The notes below the pieces were generated by a model that made no database searches, was not told the origin of the DNA, and saw only the letters and a program-made list of their open reading frames with translations. The translations under genes and the position numbers were made by a program. Below, one piece after another: positions 1-9,534 of a DNA stretch of 64,000 nt (within the stretch, counting starts at the first letter, position 1; the number at the start of each line of letters is the position of its first letter). This DNA is from Paenibacillus sp. FSL H8-0332 (GTDB lineage Bacteria; Bacillota; Bacilli; Paenibacillales; Paenibacillaceae), in NCBI RefSeq assembly GCF_037963835.1, contig NZ_CP150145.1:5146001-5210000 (forward strand). Reading direction: 5' to 3'.

Positions 1-518
1 AGCCGGACTTCATCGCTGTTCAGCCACAAGCCCCGCCCGCCCATCCCTTCCACCTGTTGATACCATTTCGTCCGTGAGACCGCCTGATAGATATTGTCGT
101 ACGTTAACCTGTCCCATTGGTTTGTGGTAATCAGTTCCCTTTGCCCGCTGCCCACGTAAACGTAACGTATATAGGATTTGTTGTTGGTAATATTGACGAT
201 CAGACTGCGGGTCGCATTTTGAAGGTCATAGATCTCCTTGAAATCATTCTTGCTATAGGCAAGGAAATTCTGAACGTCACGGGAGGACAACATCAGCTTA
301 GAGATCGCCTCCACATCGTTCACGAACGTCTGGATATTCCAATTGATGGAGCCCAGCAGATTGGAGGTGGTGTCGGACATCTTGTTTTCGATCACTTTGC
401 TTAAATAGACGAAGGTTAAGGAAGCAATCAGCACAAGCGGCAGCAAGGAACAGGCGATGGACAGTATAATGATTTTGCTGCGGATGCTGATCGACAGGAA
501 CAGCCGGTGTATTTTCAT
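1..518 (-). CDS. Sensor histidine kinase, N-terminal part (cut by window edge)
   Basis: The reading frame begins at ATG 516-518 after an AGGGGGATC ribosome binding site and stays open to base 1, so only the first 172 residues are seen. It opens with a short basic stretch and a membrane segment (about residues 14-38), then an extracytoplasmic region of the Cache-like type found in YesM-family two-component kinases of Paenibacillus. The kinase core lies outside the window. It follows the sugar permease at 591 on the same strand by 72 bp, so it probably senses the sugar imported by that system. The kinase identity rests on the N-terminal pattern and the context only. Confidence 0.7.
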   Translation of the reverse strand, partial: MKIHRLFLSISIRSKIIILSIACSLLPLVLIASLTFVYLSKVIENKMSDTTSNLLGSINWNIQTFVNDVEAISKLMLSSRDVQNFLAYSKNDFKEIYDLQNATRSLIVNITNNKSYIRYVYVGSGQRELITTNQWDRLTYDNIYQAVSRTKWYQQVEGMGGRGLWLNSDEVR

Positions 519-590
519 GAGATCCCCCTGACCCTGCAAAGTTGCAGCCTGGTACTTTCAGTATACCCTCTGGCCAAGGGATGCGGGAGA

Positions 591-1427
591 TCAACCTTTC
601 GTTGCTCCTGCCGTCATGCCGGAAATAACACTCTTGTTGAACATGAAGTAGACCACCATCGTCGGAATGGTCGTGATGCTAATGGCCGCAAAGGTCGCTC
701 CCCAATCCGTCAAACCGTACTGCCCGATATAATCCATTAAGCCAACTGGGATGGTCCGTGATTTCAGATCATGAATAAACGTATTGGCGAATATAAATTC
801 ATTCCAGACAAATATCAGATTCATAACGACAACTGTGACGATCGTATTCCGGGATAGAGGGAAGATCATCCGCCAGAACACCTGGTACACACCGCAGCCA
901 TCCATGACAGCGGCCTCCATGATCTCATTCGAAATGTATTTATAGAAGCTCACGAACAGATAAATCGAGATCGGCAGGGCAAAACCTACTTGGGGCAAAA
1001 TAAGAGAAGCGAGCGTATTGATAATTCCTATTTTGTTATAAAGAATGAACAGCGGGATGAGCACGACCTGAATCGGGATCATAATGCCGCACAGAAATAA
1101 GAACAGCACACTTTGACTCCATTTAAACGACATCTTCTCGATCACGAAAGCAGCCATGGCACTGAATAAGATCACAAGCACGATGGTCGTCACGGCGACT
1201 ATGATACTATTGGAAAAATAAGTCCCCAGGTTCCCTTTGCTCCACACATTGAAATAATTATCGAAGGTGTATTGGCTTGGCAGGCTGAGCGGATTATCCC
1301 CTGAGAAATCGTTAGGCCCCTTAAAACTGGAGATGAACACCCAAACCAGCGGATACACTTGAATGACAAGCAGCGCAAAGGAAACAACTAGAAGAACCGC
1401 CTTGGAATATCCAGAAATTTTCATCAT
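591..1427 (-). CDS. CUT1 sugar ABC transporter permease (MalG-like)
   Basis: This is a 278-residue integral membrane protein with about six membrane segments and the cytoplasmic EAA loop (EAAVMDGCGVYQVFWRMIFP, about residues 170-190) that contacts the ATPase. Length and motif fit the MalG/LacG half of CUT1 sugar importers. Its start codon overlaps the stop of the upstream permease by one base (TGATG), so the two are translationally coupled. No ATPase gene is nearby; such systems usually share an MsmX-type ATPase encoded elsewhere. Substrate is inferred from the GH32 gene in the operon to be a fructose-containing oligosaccharide. Confidence 0.9.
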   Translation of the reverse strand: MMKISGYSKAVLLVVSFALLVIQVYPLVWVFISSFKGPNDFSGDNPLSLPSQYTFDNYFNVWSKGNLGTYFSNSIIVAVTTIVLVILFSAMAAFVIEKMSFKWSQSVLFLFLCGIMIPIQVVLIPLFILYNKIGIINTLASLILPQVGFALPISIYLFVSFYKYISNEIMEAAVMDGCGVYQVFWRMIFPLSRNTIVTVVVMNLIFVWNEFIFANTFIHDLKSRTIPVGLMDYIGQYGLTDWGATFAAISITTIPTMVVYFMFNKSVISGMTAGATKG

Positions 1428-2320
1428 CAGGTCTCCTTACTGTCCATCATCCGTCTGATAAAGGCAACTGCAATGAGGCTTTCAATGACGATAAATACAG
1501 CCATCGCGCTGCCATAGCCGAAGTCCAGACTGGAGAATGCGGTTTTATACATATAGGTTGGCAATAATTCTGTTACGCGGCCAGGCCCCCCGTTCGTCAT
1601 GATATACGGGATGTCGAACCCTTTCAGCGCCCCTGTAGTCGCCATAATGATTGAGACCATCAGAACCGGCTTAATCAGCGGCATTTTGATCGAACGAAAC
1701 AGCTTCCACGAAGAAGCTCCATCCATTCTGGCCGCCTCCTCGATATCGGCAGGAATGGAAATTAACGCACTATACAGGATAATCATATAAAGACCGATAT
1801 AACGCCAGCCTTCGGGTACCGATACCGCAGTCAGAGCCCAATTGAGGTCGGACAGCCAAGGCTTGCTCCAGTCGCCAAGACCGATCTGCTGCAGGCAATA
1901 GTTCAGGATTCCGACCGGCTCGAACGAGTACACATTTTGGAACAACTGGGCTATCGCTACTGAGGTGATGATGGCAGGGGCAAAAAATAAGGTTTTGAAC
2001 AACTCTCTCCCTTTGGTGATGCTGGTCAGCAGGATGGCAACCAGCAAACCGAGCAAAACCTGCATGGCTACAATAATGGAGACATAGATCAGATTGTTGC
2101 TGAATGCCTTCCAGAAGGTCTTATCTCCGCCGAACATCTTGGTGTAATTGTCAAAGCCGATATAGAGCATATCGGATACTCCGTCCCAGGAGAAGAAACT
2201 GAAATACATCGACCAAAGGATAGGCGCCAGCACGGTGAGCAAATACACCAGTAATGCAGGCAGCAGAAAGACGAGAGCGGCTTTGCGGTTGCGCAGGACT
2301 TTATCCATAGGCTTGCTCAT
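1427..2320 (-). CDS. CUT1 sugar ABC transporter permease (MalF-like)
   Basis: A 297-residue permease with an N-terminal cytoplasmic tail, about six membrane segments and an EAA loop (EEAARMDGASSWKLFRSIKM, about residues 195-215). It pairs with the permease at 591 and the lipoprotein at 2394. The ribosome binding site is weak and close to the annotated ATG; the ATG four codons downstream is an alternative. The substrate is not readable from the sequence and is inferred from the neighbouring GH32 enzyme. Confidence 0.9.
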   Translation of the reverse strand: MSKPMDKVLRNRKAALVFLLPALLVYLLTVLAPILWSMYFSFFSWDGVSDMLYIGFDNYTKMFGGDKTFWKAFSNNLIYVSIIVAMQVLLGLLVAILLTSITKGRELFKTLFFAPAIITSVAIAQLFQNVYSFEPVGILNYCLQQIGLGDWSKPWLSDLNWALTAVSVPEGWRYIGLYMIILYSALISIPADIEEAARMDGASSWKLFRSIKMPLIKPVLMVSIIMATTGALKGFDIPYIMTNGGPGRVTELLPTYMYKTAFSSLDFGYGSAMAVFIVIESLIAVAFIRRMMDSKET

Positions 2321-2393
2321 TCCCTAATTTTAGTTTTTTTATTGTACTTACAGCAGCCAACCGGCTTGCGGCTGGCCGCCTTGTTTAGAATCG

Positions 2394-3743
2394 CTACTTG
2401 AAGTATTTCGGCGCGTTTTCTTTAATCGCCTGATCCATTAGTTCGGCAAACTCTTCCGGAGTATGGGCTCCCAGAGCCAGGGCATTCAATTCATTGCCGA
2501 GCAGCTCATTCGTGGCCGGATCAAGACGCGTATCCCACGGGACCGCAAACACGTTGCCGGATTTCGCGATTTCGTCCTGAATTTTATAGAAGAGCTCCGG
2601 CATCCCCTGTTCTTGATCAAGTGAATAATTGAAAGGCGAGAATTGGCCTTTTTCCGTATAGGCCTTAGGGTATTGCTCCAGAAGGAATTTGACGAATTCC
2701 TTCATCGTATTATCGAAAGTCTCCTGGTTGAAGGCAACGCCGATGCCCGAGTTGATAAAATAATCATTGTCCGCCGTTGTGGCGCCTTCCATCATGGGAA
2801 GCCGGAAAAACCCGATATTGTCCTTCATTTCCGCGCTTACTTTATCATTTACGAAGTTCATGGTCTCCCATGAACCCATGTAATACATGCCGGCTTTGCC
2901 GCTCAGGTACAAATCTCGCGCTGCGGTGTAATCCGTTGCAGTGAATCCTTGCTGAAAGTACCCTTTGGTGCCCAGGTCATGAACAAACTTAATCCCTTCC
3001 ATGCCGGCCGGGTCCTTGAAGGATGCTTTGCCCTGCTTTACATTCTCGATGAAATCATTGCCTGTCATGCGGAACGGTTTGTACGCCAGGTACCGGAGAA
3101 CCGGCCATTTATCCTTGCCGTCGACAGCAATCGGCGTAACCCCGCTTTGCTTCAGCTTCTCGGCAACCTCCATGAACTCATCGAACGTCTTCGGCGGATC
3201 CAGGCCAAGATCCTTGAACATCTTGATGTTGTACCAGAATACCTCGATGCCATATTCCAGCGGGAAAGTATACATGCTGCCGTCTGCGAACTGCTGATAT
3301 TGCAGGGCCACCGGACGGAAATCCTTATATTTCCCCAGCTCCTCCAGCAGTTTTTTCATATCGACCAGTTTACCTTGCTCCACCAGCTTGGAAGCATAGG
3401 CATCCGAATCTGTATCGAACATGGCGGGCATCTCATTGCTGGCAATCAATGTCCGCAGCTTCTGCAGGTAGGACGGACGATCCCCCGTGCCTTCCAGAAC
3501 CAGCTCGAATTCAGGATGCGTCCGGGAGAACTCCTCTGCAATCTCCTTTACAGTAACAGCCGGAGGGCTGTCTACGCCGCGGGCCACGAACCACTTGTAT
3601 GTTTTCTTGTCCACCTTCTGCGGATTTGCCGATCCGGTTTCTGAAGCGCCCTTATTCGTATTTGTGCCTCCGCATGCGCTCACCGTCGCCGCCAGGACAA
3701 CCAGAGATAACGAGAGAGTCAGCCTTTTGACATAACGTTTCAT
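2394..3743 (-). CDS. Sugar ABC transporter solute-binding lipoprotein
   Basis: A 449-residue extracellular binding protein of the MalE-like family. A type II signal peptide ends in the lipobox VSAC, with Cys24 as the lipidated residue, followed by a Gly/Thr/Asn linker. The mature part has the two-lobe pattern of CUT1 binding proteins, including an FPLEYGIEVFWYN stretch. AGGAGG lies eight bases before the ATG. A hairpin at about 2354-2374 between this gene and the permeases has no T-run; hairpins at this position often let the binding protein be made in excess over the permeases. Confidence 0.9.
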   Translation of the reverse strand: MKRYVKRLTLSLSLVVLAATVSACGGTNTNKGASETGSANPQKVDKKTYKWFVARGVDSPPAVTVKEIAEEFSRTHPEFELVLEGTGDRPSYLQKLRTLIASNEMPAMFDTDSDAYASKLVEQGKLVDMKKLLEELGKYKDFRPVALQYQQFADGSMYTFPLEYGIEVFWYNIKMFKDLGLDPPKTFDEFMEVAEKLKQSGVTPIAVDGKDKWPVLRYLAYKPFRMTGNDFIENVKQGKASFKDPAGMEGIKFVHDLGTKGYFQQGFTATDYTAARDLYLSGKAGMYYMGSWETMNFVNDKVSAEMKDNIGFFRLPMMEGATTADNDYFINSGIGVAFNQETFDNTMKEFVKFLLEQYPKAYTEKGQFSPFNYSLDQEQGMPELFYKIQDEIAKSGNVFAVPWDTRLDPATNELLGNELNALALGAHTPEEFAELMDQAIKENAPKYFK

Positions 3744-3758
3744 TTATAAGACCTCCTG

Positions 3759-5219
3759 TTAGTTGGGAACTGAAAGGGATGCCTGTTCAAAATTCGCCCG
3801 GCCTTCCTGAACAAAACAGCCCCAGTTGCCGGTTTTTAAATTATACAAACGTGTAGTCATGGCGACCTGATCGGCCAAGTATACGACGCACACCGAATTC
3901 TCCACAACGATCTCGAGATTATAATTCGTGTCGGCATGCAATTCTACGGGCACTTCCAGCTCCACCGCATGCGGGTGGTCTCCTTTGATATGCCACTGCA
4001 TTTCCCCCTCGATCCGGCGGGGCCACATGTCGAACACCAGGCGGTTATGAAGGGGTTCAAGGCGAATATAATAGGCATCGTTATTGTCCTCACTTGCACG
4101 AAGCATAATACCGCAGCTTCTCGTTCCTTCGGAGAAGGATAACCGGGCCGAAATTTTGCAGGTTTCCGGCATGGAACCCGCAGATATGCAAGAGAAGGTC
4201 TCGTCAGCCTCCGCTGCTATCCCTCCCTCTAACTCTTTCCAATCTCCAAGCCGGGAACCCCACACGGCAGCCTTCTCCTTGGCAAAATGACGGGAGACTG
4301 TCTCCGGGATACGGACCGTCAATGCTCCATCCTGTTCCTGAACGAGTTCGTGCACGACCAGATTCCCGGCCCATTGCCAATCACCGTAATCATCTCCGTT
4401 TTCTTTGCTGGGGTCCCAGCCAAACGCATAGCGCTTGTTTCCGTCACTCCATGTTTTGGCGGCATAGAACGCTCTGGCGTCAAACGCATCGTTTCTCGGC
4501 GCCGTCCAAGGTCCGCTTAAAGATTTACTCATGCGGTAATGGGTGACAAACCGTTCCGAGAACGTGGAGTAGACCAGATACCACCATTCGCCGATTTGAA
4601 ATAAGTCAGGGCATTCGTGCGTCACGTACAGGTTCGGATTCCAGAACGGTTCTCGGATTTCCCATTTCTTGAGATCCTTCGAAGCACAGAGTCCGATGCT
4701 TCCCCGGCGCCGGGAAGGACCTTCTTTGTTCCTGGCGGCGAGAAGCATCCAGTACTCCCCCGCCTCTTCGTTCCAGAATACAAAGGGATCGCGCCAGTCA
4801 TGCCTTTCATATTGAATTCCGTCGGAATAGAAGGTATCCTCGGGGATTTTCCGCCACTGCTCCATATCCGTGCTCACGGCGTGCATGACGCATTGGAGCG
4901 GCACTCCGTTCTCTACGAATTCCGGATTCGGATTGAGGCCGGTGTAGAACAGATGATATTCTCCCTGGGCTTCGATGATCGAGCCGGTGTAACAGTTGAG
5001 ATCCTGCTCGCTCACACTTCCATGCTTCAGCATTTCGCCCATTTCTTCGTAGTGTACGAAATCACTTGTGCGGAGCTCGAACCAGGAAGTTCCCTCCCCA
5101 TGATTACTCTTGTTCTCCCTCCAGTCATGAAGATAGAACAAACGGAATGTACCGTCTTTATAGTAGGGAATGAGGTCTCCCACCCAGGCTCCTGCAGGCC
5201 TGTAGAACAAATTCGACAC
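3759..5219 (-). CDS. Divergent GH32 fructosidase-like glycoside hydrolase
   Basis: A 486-residue five-blade beta-propeller plus C-terminal beta-sandwich of the GH32 type. The three acidic motifs are present: a nucleophile Asp15 in AWVGDLI where classical members have WMNDPN, the transition-state Asp in WRDP (Arg143-Pro145), and the acid/base Glu202 in ECPD. There is no signal peptide, so it probably acts inside the cell on imported oligosaccharides. The GTG start at 5219 is chosen because AAGGGG lies nine bases upstream; a TTG three codons earlier is too close to it. It is the first gene of the operon running to the sensor kinase. The changed first motif suggests a substrate other than plain sucrose or levan, which cannot be named from sequence. 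Confidence 0.85.
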   Translation of the reverse strand: MSNLFYRPAGAWVGDLIPYYKDGTFRLFYLHDWRENKSNHGEGTSWFELRTSDFVHYEEMGEMLKHGSVSEQDLNCYTGSIIEAQGEYHLFYTGLNPNPEFVENGVPLQCVMHAVSTDMEQWRKIPEDTFYSDGIQYERHDWRDPFVFWNEEAGEYWMLLAARNKEGPSRRRGSIGLCASKDLKKWEIREPFWNPNLYVTHECPDLFQIGEWWYLVYSTFSERFVTHYRMSKSLSGPWTAPRNDAFDARAFYAAKTWSDGNKRYAFGWDPSKENGDDYGDWQWAGNLVVHELVQEQDGALTVRIPETVSRHFAKEKAAVWGSRLGDWKELEGGIAAEADETFSCISAGSMPETCKISARLSFSEGTRSCGIMLRASEDNNDAYYIRLEPLHNRLVFDMWPRRIEGEMQWHIKGDHPHAVELEVPVELHADTNYNLEIVVENSVCVVYLADQVAMTTRLYNLKTGNWGCFVQEGRANFEQASLSVPN

Positions 5220-5263
5220 TGTTTGCAACCCCTTTCTTTTAACGTGCCTTGAGTATATAACAT

Positions 5264-5280
5264 TAAGAAAGCGCTTTATA
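5264..5280 (-). promoter_or_regulatory. Candidate cre (CcpA) site upstream of the GH32 operon
   Basis: The palindrome GAAAGCGCTTT lies about 45-60 bp upstream of the GTG start of the gene at 3759, beside a TATACT-like -10 box on the minus strand. Its core matches the centre of the CcpA catabolite-response consensus. Glucose repression of the operon is inferred. Confidence 0.6.
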
Positions 5281-5320
5281 TTCCAAGTTCTTTATCCTTT
5301 GTTCAATATTTTTGGCTTTC

Positions 5321-5366
5321 AAAAAAACCTCCGTCTGCCATCACAAAGTGGCAAACGGAGGTTCTT
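5321..5366 (-). terminator. Rho-independent terminator after the fructokinase gene
   Basis: On the minus strand the arms AACCTCCGTTTGCC and GGCAGACGGAGGTT form a strong hairpin followed by seven T. It lies just past the stop of the fructokinase gene and separates the two fructan operons. Confidence 0.9.
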
Positions 5367-5374
5367 TTGAATTA

Positions 5375-6274
5375 TTAAATGCTGGACCTTACATTTGTAC
5401 GTGAATCCAATGCTTGTACTCCCAGTGCTAAGGACCCACACAAGCCAGCATTATCGCCGAGCTTAGGGGCGACAATATAATGTTCGATATCCGATACAAT
5501 AGGCTTGGCACTCACGTATCCATTTAGAATGCTGCCTACCTGCTCGCGGATCATCGGGAATAACTGGGCTTGCTTCATCACGCCCCCGCCGAGAATGACT
5601 TTCTTAGGGGATAACGTCAGGATGACATTCGATATGGCCTGCGCGATGTAGAATGCCTCCATCTCCCATGCCGGGTGGTCTTCCGGCAGTGTATCACCCT
5701 TAGCCTTCCATCTTGCTTCCAGCGCCGGGCCGGCGGCCATGCCTTCCAGACAATCGCCATGATAGGGACAATTGCCACCAAAGTCATCGTTCGGATGCCG
5801 TCTTGTGAGGATATGTCCACCCTCTGGATGAACAAGTCCATGTACCAGGTTACCCTCGGTATAGACGCCGACTCCTACGCCAGTCCCGATCGTATAGTAG
5901 ACACAGCTATCCAATCCTTGTGCTGCACCCCATGTGGCTTCGCCCAACGCGGCAGCATTGACGTCCGTATCCCAACCGACCGGAACATCGAAGACGGATT
6001 TTAGCGTACCCACGAAATTATATCCGGACCAGCCGGGTTTTGGCGTTGTCGTCACATAACCGTAAGTCGGACTGGAGTGTTCGAGGTCGATCGGACCAAA
6101 CGATCCGATTCCTATGCTATCGACTCTCTTATCGCGGAAGTAGGCGATGACATTCTCCATCGTCTCCTCGGGTCGACGCGTCGGAAAATGAACCCGATCT
6201 TCAATCTCCCCTAATTCATTCCCGACACCACAGACAAACTTTGTTCCGCCTGCTTCAATTGCCCCGATTCGCAT
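5375..6274 (-). CDS. ROK-family fructokinase
   Basis: A 299-residue sugar kinase that would phosphorylate the fructose released by the GH32 enzymes. It has the N-terminal phosphate-binding motif EAGGTKF (residues 6-12) and the ROK zinc-site region GGNCPYHGDCLEGMAAGPA, which matches the YdhR/GmuE type of fructokinase. ATG 6272-6274 is chosen because AAGGAGG lies just upstream; the frame is open 15 codons further, but into the preceding gene. The start overlaps the end of the upstream GH32 gene by 20 bp, so the two are translated together. Confidence 0.9.
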   Translation of the reverse strand: MRIGAIEAGGTKFVCGVGNELGEIEDRVHFPTRRPEETMENVIAYFRDKRVDSIGIGSFGPIDLEHSSPTYGYVTTTPKPGWSGYNFVGTLKSVFDVPVGWDTDVNAAALGEATWGAAQGLDSCVYYTIGTGVGVGVYTEGNLVHGLVHPEGGHILTRRHPNDDFGGNCPYHGDCLEGMAAGPALEARWKAKGDTLPEDHPAWEMEAFYIAQAISNVILTLSPKKVILGGGVMKQAQLFPMIREQVGSILNGYVSAKPIVSDIEHYIVAPKLGDNAGLCGSLALGVQALDSRTNVRSSI

Positions 6275-7805
6275 GAACTTCCTCCTTGACCTCATCTCTC
6301 CATATGCTTCCCAGCTCATTGATCTGGAGCGACACCAGCTTTACATTTCCGCCTACCGCGTAGAGCTCAAGTCCGTTGCTTTCGGAAGCGGGGAAAATCA
6401 TGTCCGAGATGACTGCTAGACCCTCACCACCGAACACTTCAATCGAAGACCAATCCATGAAGATGGACATGCGTACACGGTTATCAACAGGCAGCAGCGG
6501 TGCCTGGTGCTTAGCTGCGAAGTCCGGATGGAAATTCGTAGTGCCTGAATTCGTGCGATCGACAAACAACTCCATGTTCAGGGTATCGTACCCGACCACC
6601 GTTTCTTCATCTGCAGACTTTCTAACCTTCATTCCGAACTCCGTTGCGGTTCCAATTTCGAATTCCGCGATTAATTCCGCTCTATCTGTGGTGATGTCCG
6701 CCAGCGGATTCGTATCTGGAACCAAGGTTACATTCTCCAGAGCCATAAGCGGTGAACCTGTCTTTCTCAATTCTTCTACCGGTTCTTGCACCAGACGAAG
6801 GCCTTCCCGATAGGTTCTCAACTTCAACTCTCGTGGAATGGATGCATTTCCCCGCCACTTGTCAGTCGGAAGCGTCCCGGCATACCGCCAGTTGTTCATC
6901 CAGCCGATCCAGAGCTTGCGGCCGTCTCCTTCCGGTATATCACTCCAGGTGACGGCTGCATAGAAATCGGACCCGAAATCAATCCATTTCACATCATGAA
7001 CCGAAAGAATAGGCTCGTCGGGTGTAAATGTCTTACCATCGAAGCTGCCGACGAAGTACATCATACCGGAGCCTCCTGCCGGTGGTTCAGGCTCATTCGG
7101 GTTCACTCCATTACAATCGCCTACACTTAGAATGAGCACCCACTTCTTCTGATTGGGATCACCATCGACATGAATCGAGAATAGATCCGGACATTCATAA
7201 ACGCCGCGATGTGTTCCGATGACGTCAGCGCCAAATGCACTGGCTAATGCCCATTCCTTCAAATTTGGAGAGGTGTAGAATTCCACACGGTCTTGAACAG
7301 CCAGAGTCATAATCCAACTAGATGTATCCTCATGCCAGAATACCTTCGGATCGCGGAAATCAAGCGTCGTCTCCGGGAACAAGACCGGGTTCCCTTCATA
7401 TTTCGTCCAAGTCCGTCCCTTGTCTCTGCTGTAGGCGATGCTTTGAACCTGCGGCTTACCTGGCTGCGCCTTGTTGTCGTTATTCGTGTAGATCGCCACA
7501 AGCCCTGAACCATAATCATCAAAAAAACCACTTGTATTCTGTGTATCGACTACCGCGCTTCCAGAGAAAATCGCACCGTCCTCACCTGGCGGCAAGGATG
7601 CTTCAAGCTCCTCCCAATGGACCAGATCGGTGCTTACCGCGTGCCCCCAATGCATTCTACCGAAATCAGGTTGGCTTGCGAACGGAGTGTGCTGATAAAA
7701 TAGATGGTACTCATTCTCGTAATATACCATTCCGTTCGGATCGTTCATCCAGTTCTTTTGTGGCGAATAATGATACTGCGGACGGAACTTCTCTGTATAA
7801 TTCAT
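6255..7805 (-). CDS. GH32 beta-fructosidase (sucrose/levan/inulin type)
   Basis: A 516-residue GH32 enzyme with all classical motifs: WMNDPN at residues 19-24 (nucleophile Asp22), FRDP ending at residue 153, and YECPD with acid/base Glu204. The C-terminal beta-sandwich carries the typical SSIEVFGGEG motif. It has no signal peptide and so likely cleaves imported fructo-oligosaccharides or sucrose. ATG 7803-7805 follows GGGAG with good spacing; an 18-codon open extension upstream is not used. It lies between the binding protein and the fructokinase in the operon starting near 11500. Confidence 0.93.
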   Translation of the reverse strand: MNYTEKFRPQYHYSPQKNWMNDPNGMVYYENEYHLFYQHTPFASQPDFGRMHWGHAVSTDLVHWEELEASLPPGEDGAIFSGSAVVDTQNTSGFFDDYGSGLVAIYTNNDNKAQPGKPQVQSIAYSRDKGRTWTKYEGNPVLFPETTLDFRDPKVFWHEDTSSWIMTLAVQDRVEFYTSPNLKEWALASAFGADVIGTHRGVYECPDLFSIHVDGDPNQKKWVLILSVGDCNGVNPNEPEPPAGGSGMMYFVGSFDGKTFTPDEPILSVHDVKWIDFGSDFYAAVTWSDIPEGDGRKLWIGWMNNWRYAGTLPTDKWRGNASIPRELKLRTYREGLRLVQEPVEELRKTGSPLMALENVTLVPDTNPLADITTDRAELIAEFEIGTATEFGMKVRKSADEETVVGYDTLNMELFVDRTNSGTTNFHPDFAAKHQAPLLPVDNRVRMSIFMDWSSIEVFGGEGLAVISDMIFPASESNGLELYAVGGNVKLVSLQINELGSIWRDEVKEEVHANRGN

Positions 7806-7898
7806 GTTTCTCCCACTCCTCCAGAATAATAATAGCCGGAGCATGGCCCAGTGCAGCATGAACTCACGCTCCGACGGTATGCATTATAATGTAACTGG

Positions 7899-9488
7899 CT
7901 ATTTCCCCGCTCTGTCGTAACCTGTTTGTTTGATTTTCAGCCAATCCTGCATGCCAAGACGATCAAGCTCTTTGATGAATGCGTCCCACTCTTTGTCCAC
8001 GTTCGCGCCTTGCATCCATTCCGTACGTTTCTTCAGAATATAAGGCCACAGGTCAGCTTCGGTTTGGGTCAGGCGCTCCGATTCCTCTTTTGAGAAAAAT
8101 ACTCTTGGATACATATTCTCAGCTTTCATGTCCGGCACATAGATCTTCTTCAAAATATCAATGCGATAGGCCGCATCGTCCGGCATCGTTGTTACCTTAC
8201 CGTAATAGGAATCGAGAATAGCTAACGGTCCACCAGCGCTCGTTTTGACACGCAGTTCGTTCGGTGAAGCACCGTTCAGCGGCAAGTGCTTCAGCATTTT
8301 AGTAGCTTCGTCCATTTCAAAAATATTCTGCTGCGCTTCGTCGCCATAAGTTCCCCAATTGTTCTGTACAGACTGGGACGGATCATACATTGCGTCTATC
8401 CATTTAATCGTCGCTTCGATGTTCTTGTTATCGGCGGTGAGCACCATTCTGCCGCGGTCAAATCCCATACCGTTCGCACGGGCTACATTCTTCCAGCCGT
8501 TCGGCCCTTCCAGTGCCGGCATCGGTTCAAACGGACTGTCCATGCCGCTCACATTCGCCTTGTCCCAAGTGAAGTACAAACCGTAGCGGTCATCTTTAGC
8601 TTTGGCTATAAATTTGTTCCAGTCTTGGGTAATGAATTCGGGATCGACCAGACCCGCTGCGTACAGTTCCTGGAAGTACTTCATGCCTTCCTTATAGCCC
8701 GGCGCCAATACAGCATTGTTCACTTTGCCGTCATTGTCGACCAGCGTTAGATCCCCGTTAAAGCCAGCTCCGAAGGAACCGAGAAGGAAACTTAAATCCT
8801 CGTTGGCCCCGTCATCATTAATAAAAGAAATCGGAATCTCGTCGGCTTTGCCATTGCCATTCGGATCCTTCGTTTTGAACGCGATCAACACTTGCTTCAG
8901 TTCTTCCGTCGTCTTTGGCATTTGCAGGCCAAGCTTATCCAGCCATGCCTTGTTAATCCACGGAATATTGTTGACAGAGTGAATACTCTCCTTGCCTTCA
9001 CCAAGCTCCTCGATCCAAGGGAATGCGAGGATGTGCCCGTCCGGTGAAGTCATCATACCTTTGTATTGGGGCGCCTGCTCCAGCACCTTACTGAGGTTCG
9101 GCATTTTCTCAGGCGTAATGTATTCCTCGACAGGAATGATTGTGCCGTCATTGGCCAATTTCAACAAATCGAAATCACTCAAGCCGGCGTTGAAAAGCGC
9201 ATCCGGAAGCTCACCTGTGGCCAAAGCCAGATTCCGCTTCTCGACATAAACATCCTCCGCATAGACTTTCCAGTCAATATGAATGCCGGTCTTTTCTTCC
9301 AGGCGTTTGAAGATCAGCTTCTCATTCGGGTCTTGAGGAGCAAGCGGTGAGTTCGGCGTCATGAAGGTTAGGGTTTGATCACCGGAATCCCCCTTTTCTT
9401 TGTCGCTTCCTTTATCGCTGCTGCATCCCGTAATTGCCATAACAGCCGTCAGAGAAATAATGGATACTGTTTTCTTAATATGTTTCAT
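7899..9488 (-). CDS. ABC transporter solute-binding lipoprotein (LplA/LipO-like)
   Basis: A 529-residue lipoprotein. The signal peptide ends in AITGC (Cys22) and is followed by a Ser/Asp/Lys-rich linker. The long mature domain and the pairing with LplB/LplC-type permeases fit the large binding proteins common in Paenibacillus for oligosaccharides. ATG at 9488 is chosen because AAGGGGAG lies just upstream; a nine-codon extension in frame has no such site. The neighbouring GH32 and fructokinase genes suggest a fructan oligosaccharide ligand. Confidence 0.9.
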   Translation of the reverse strand: MKHIKKTVSIISLTAVMAITGCSSDKGSDKEKGDSGDQTLTFMTPNSPLAPQDPNEKLIFKRLEEKTGIHIDWKVYAEDVYVEKRNLALATGELPDALFNAGLSDFDLLKLANDGTIIPVEEYITPEKMPNLSKVLEQAPQYKGMMTSPDGHILAFPWIEELGEGKESIHSVNNIPWINKAWLDKLGLQMPKTTEELKQVLIAFKTKDPNGNGKADEIPISFINDDGANEDLSFLLGSFGAGFNGDLTLVDNDGKVNNAVLAPGYKEGMKYFQELYAAGLVDPEFITQDWNKFIAKAKDDRYGLYFTWDKANVSGMDSPFEPMPALEGPNGWKNVARANGMGFDRGRMVLTADNKNIEATIKWIDAMYDPSQSVQNNWGTYGDEAQQNIFEMDEATKMLKHLPLNGASPNELRVKTSAGGPLAILDSYYGKVTTMPDDAAYRIDILKKIYVPDMKAENMYPRVFFSKEESERLTQTEADLWPYILKKRTEWMQGANVDKEWDAFIKELDRLGMQDWLKIKQTGYDRAGK

Positions 9489-9534
9489 ACTAATTCTCCC
9501 CTTTGTTGTCTTCATTTAAATAACTGTAGGCTCT

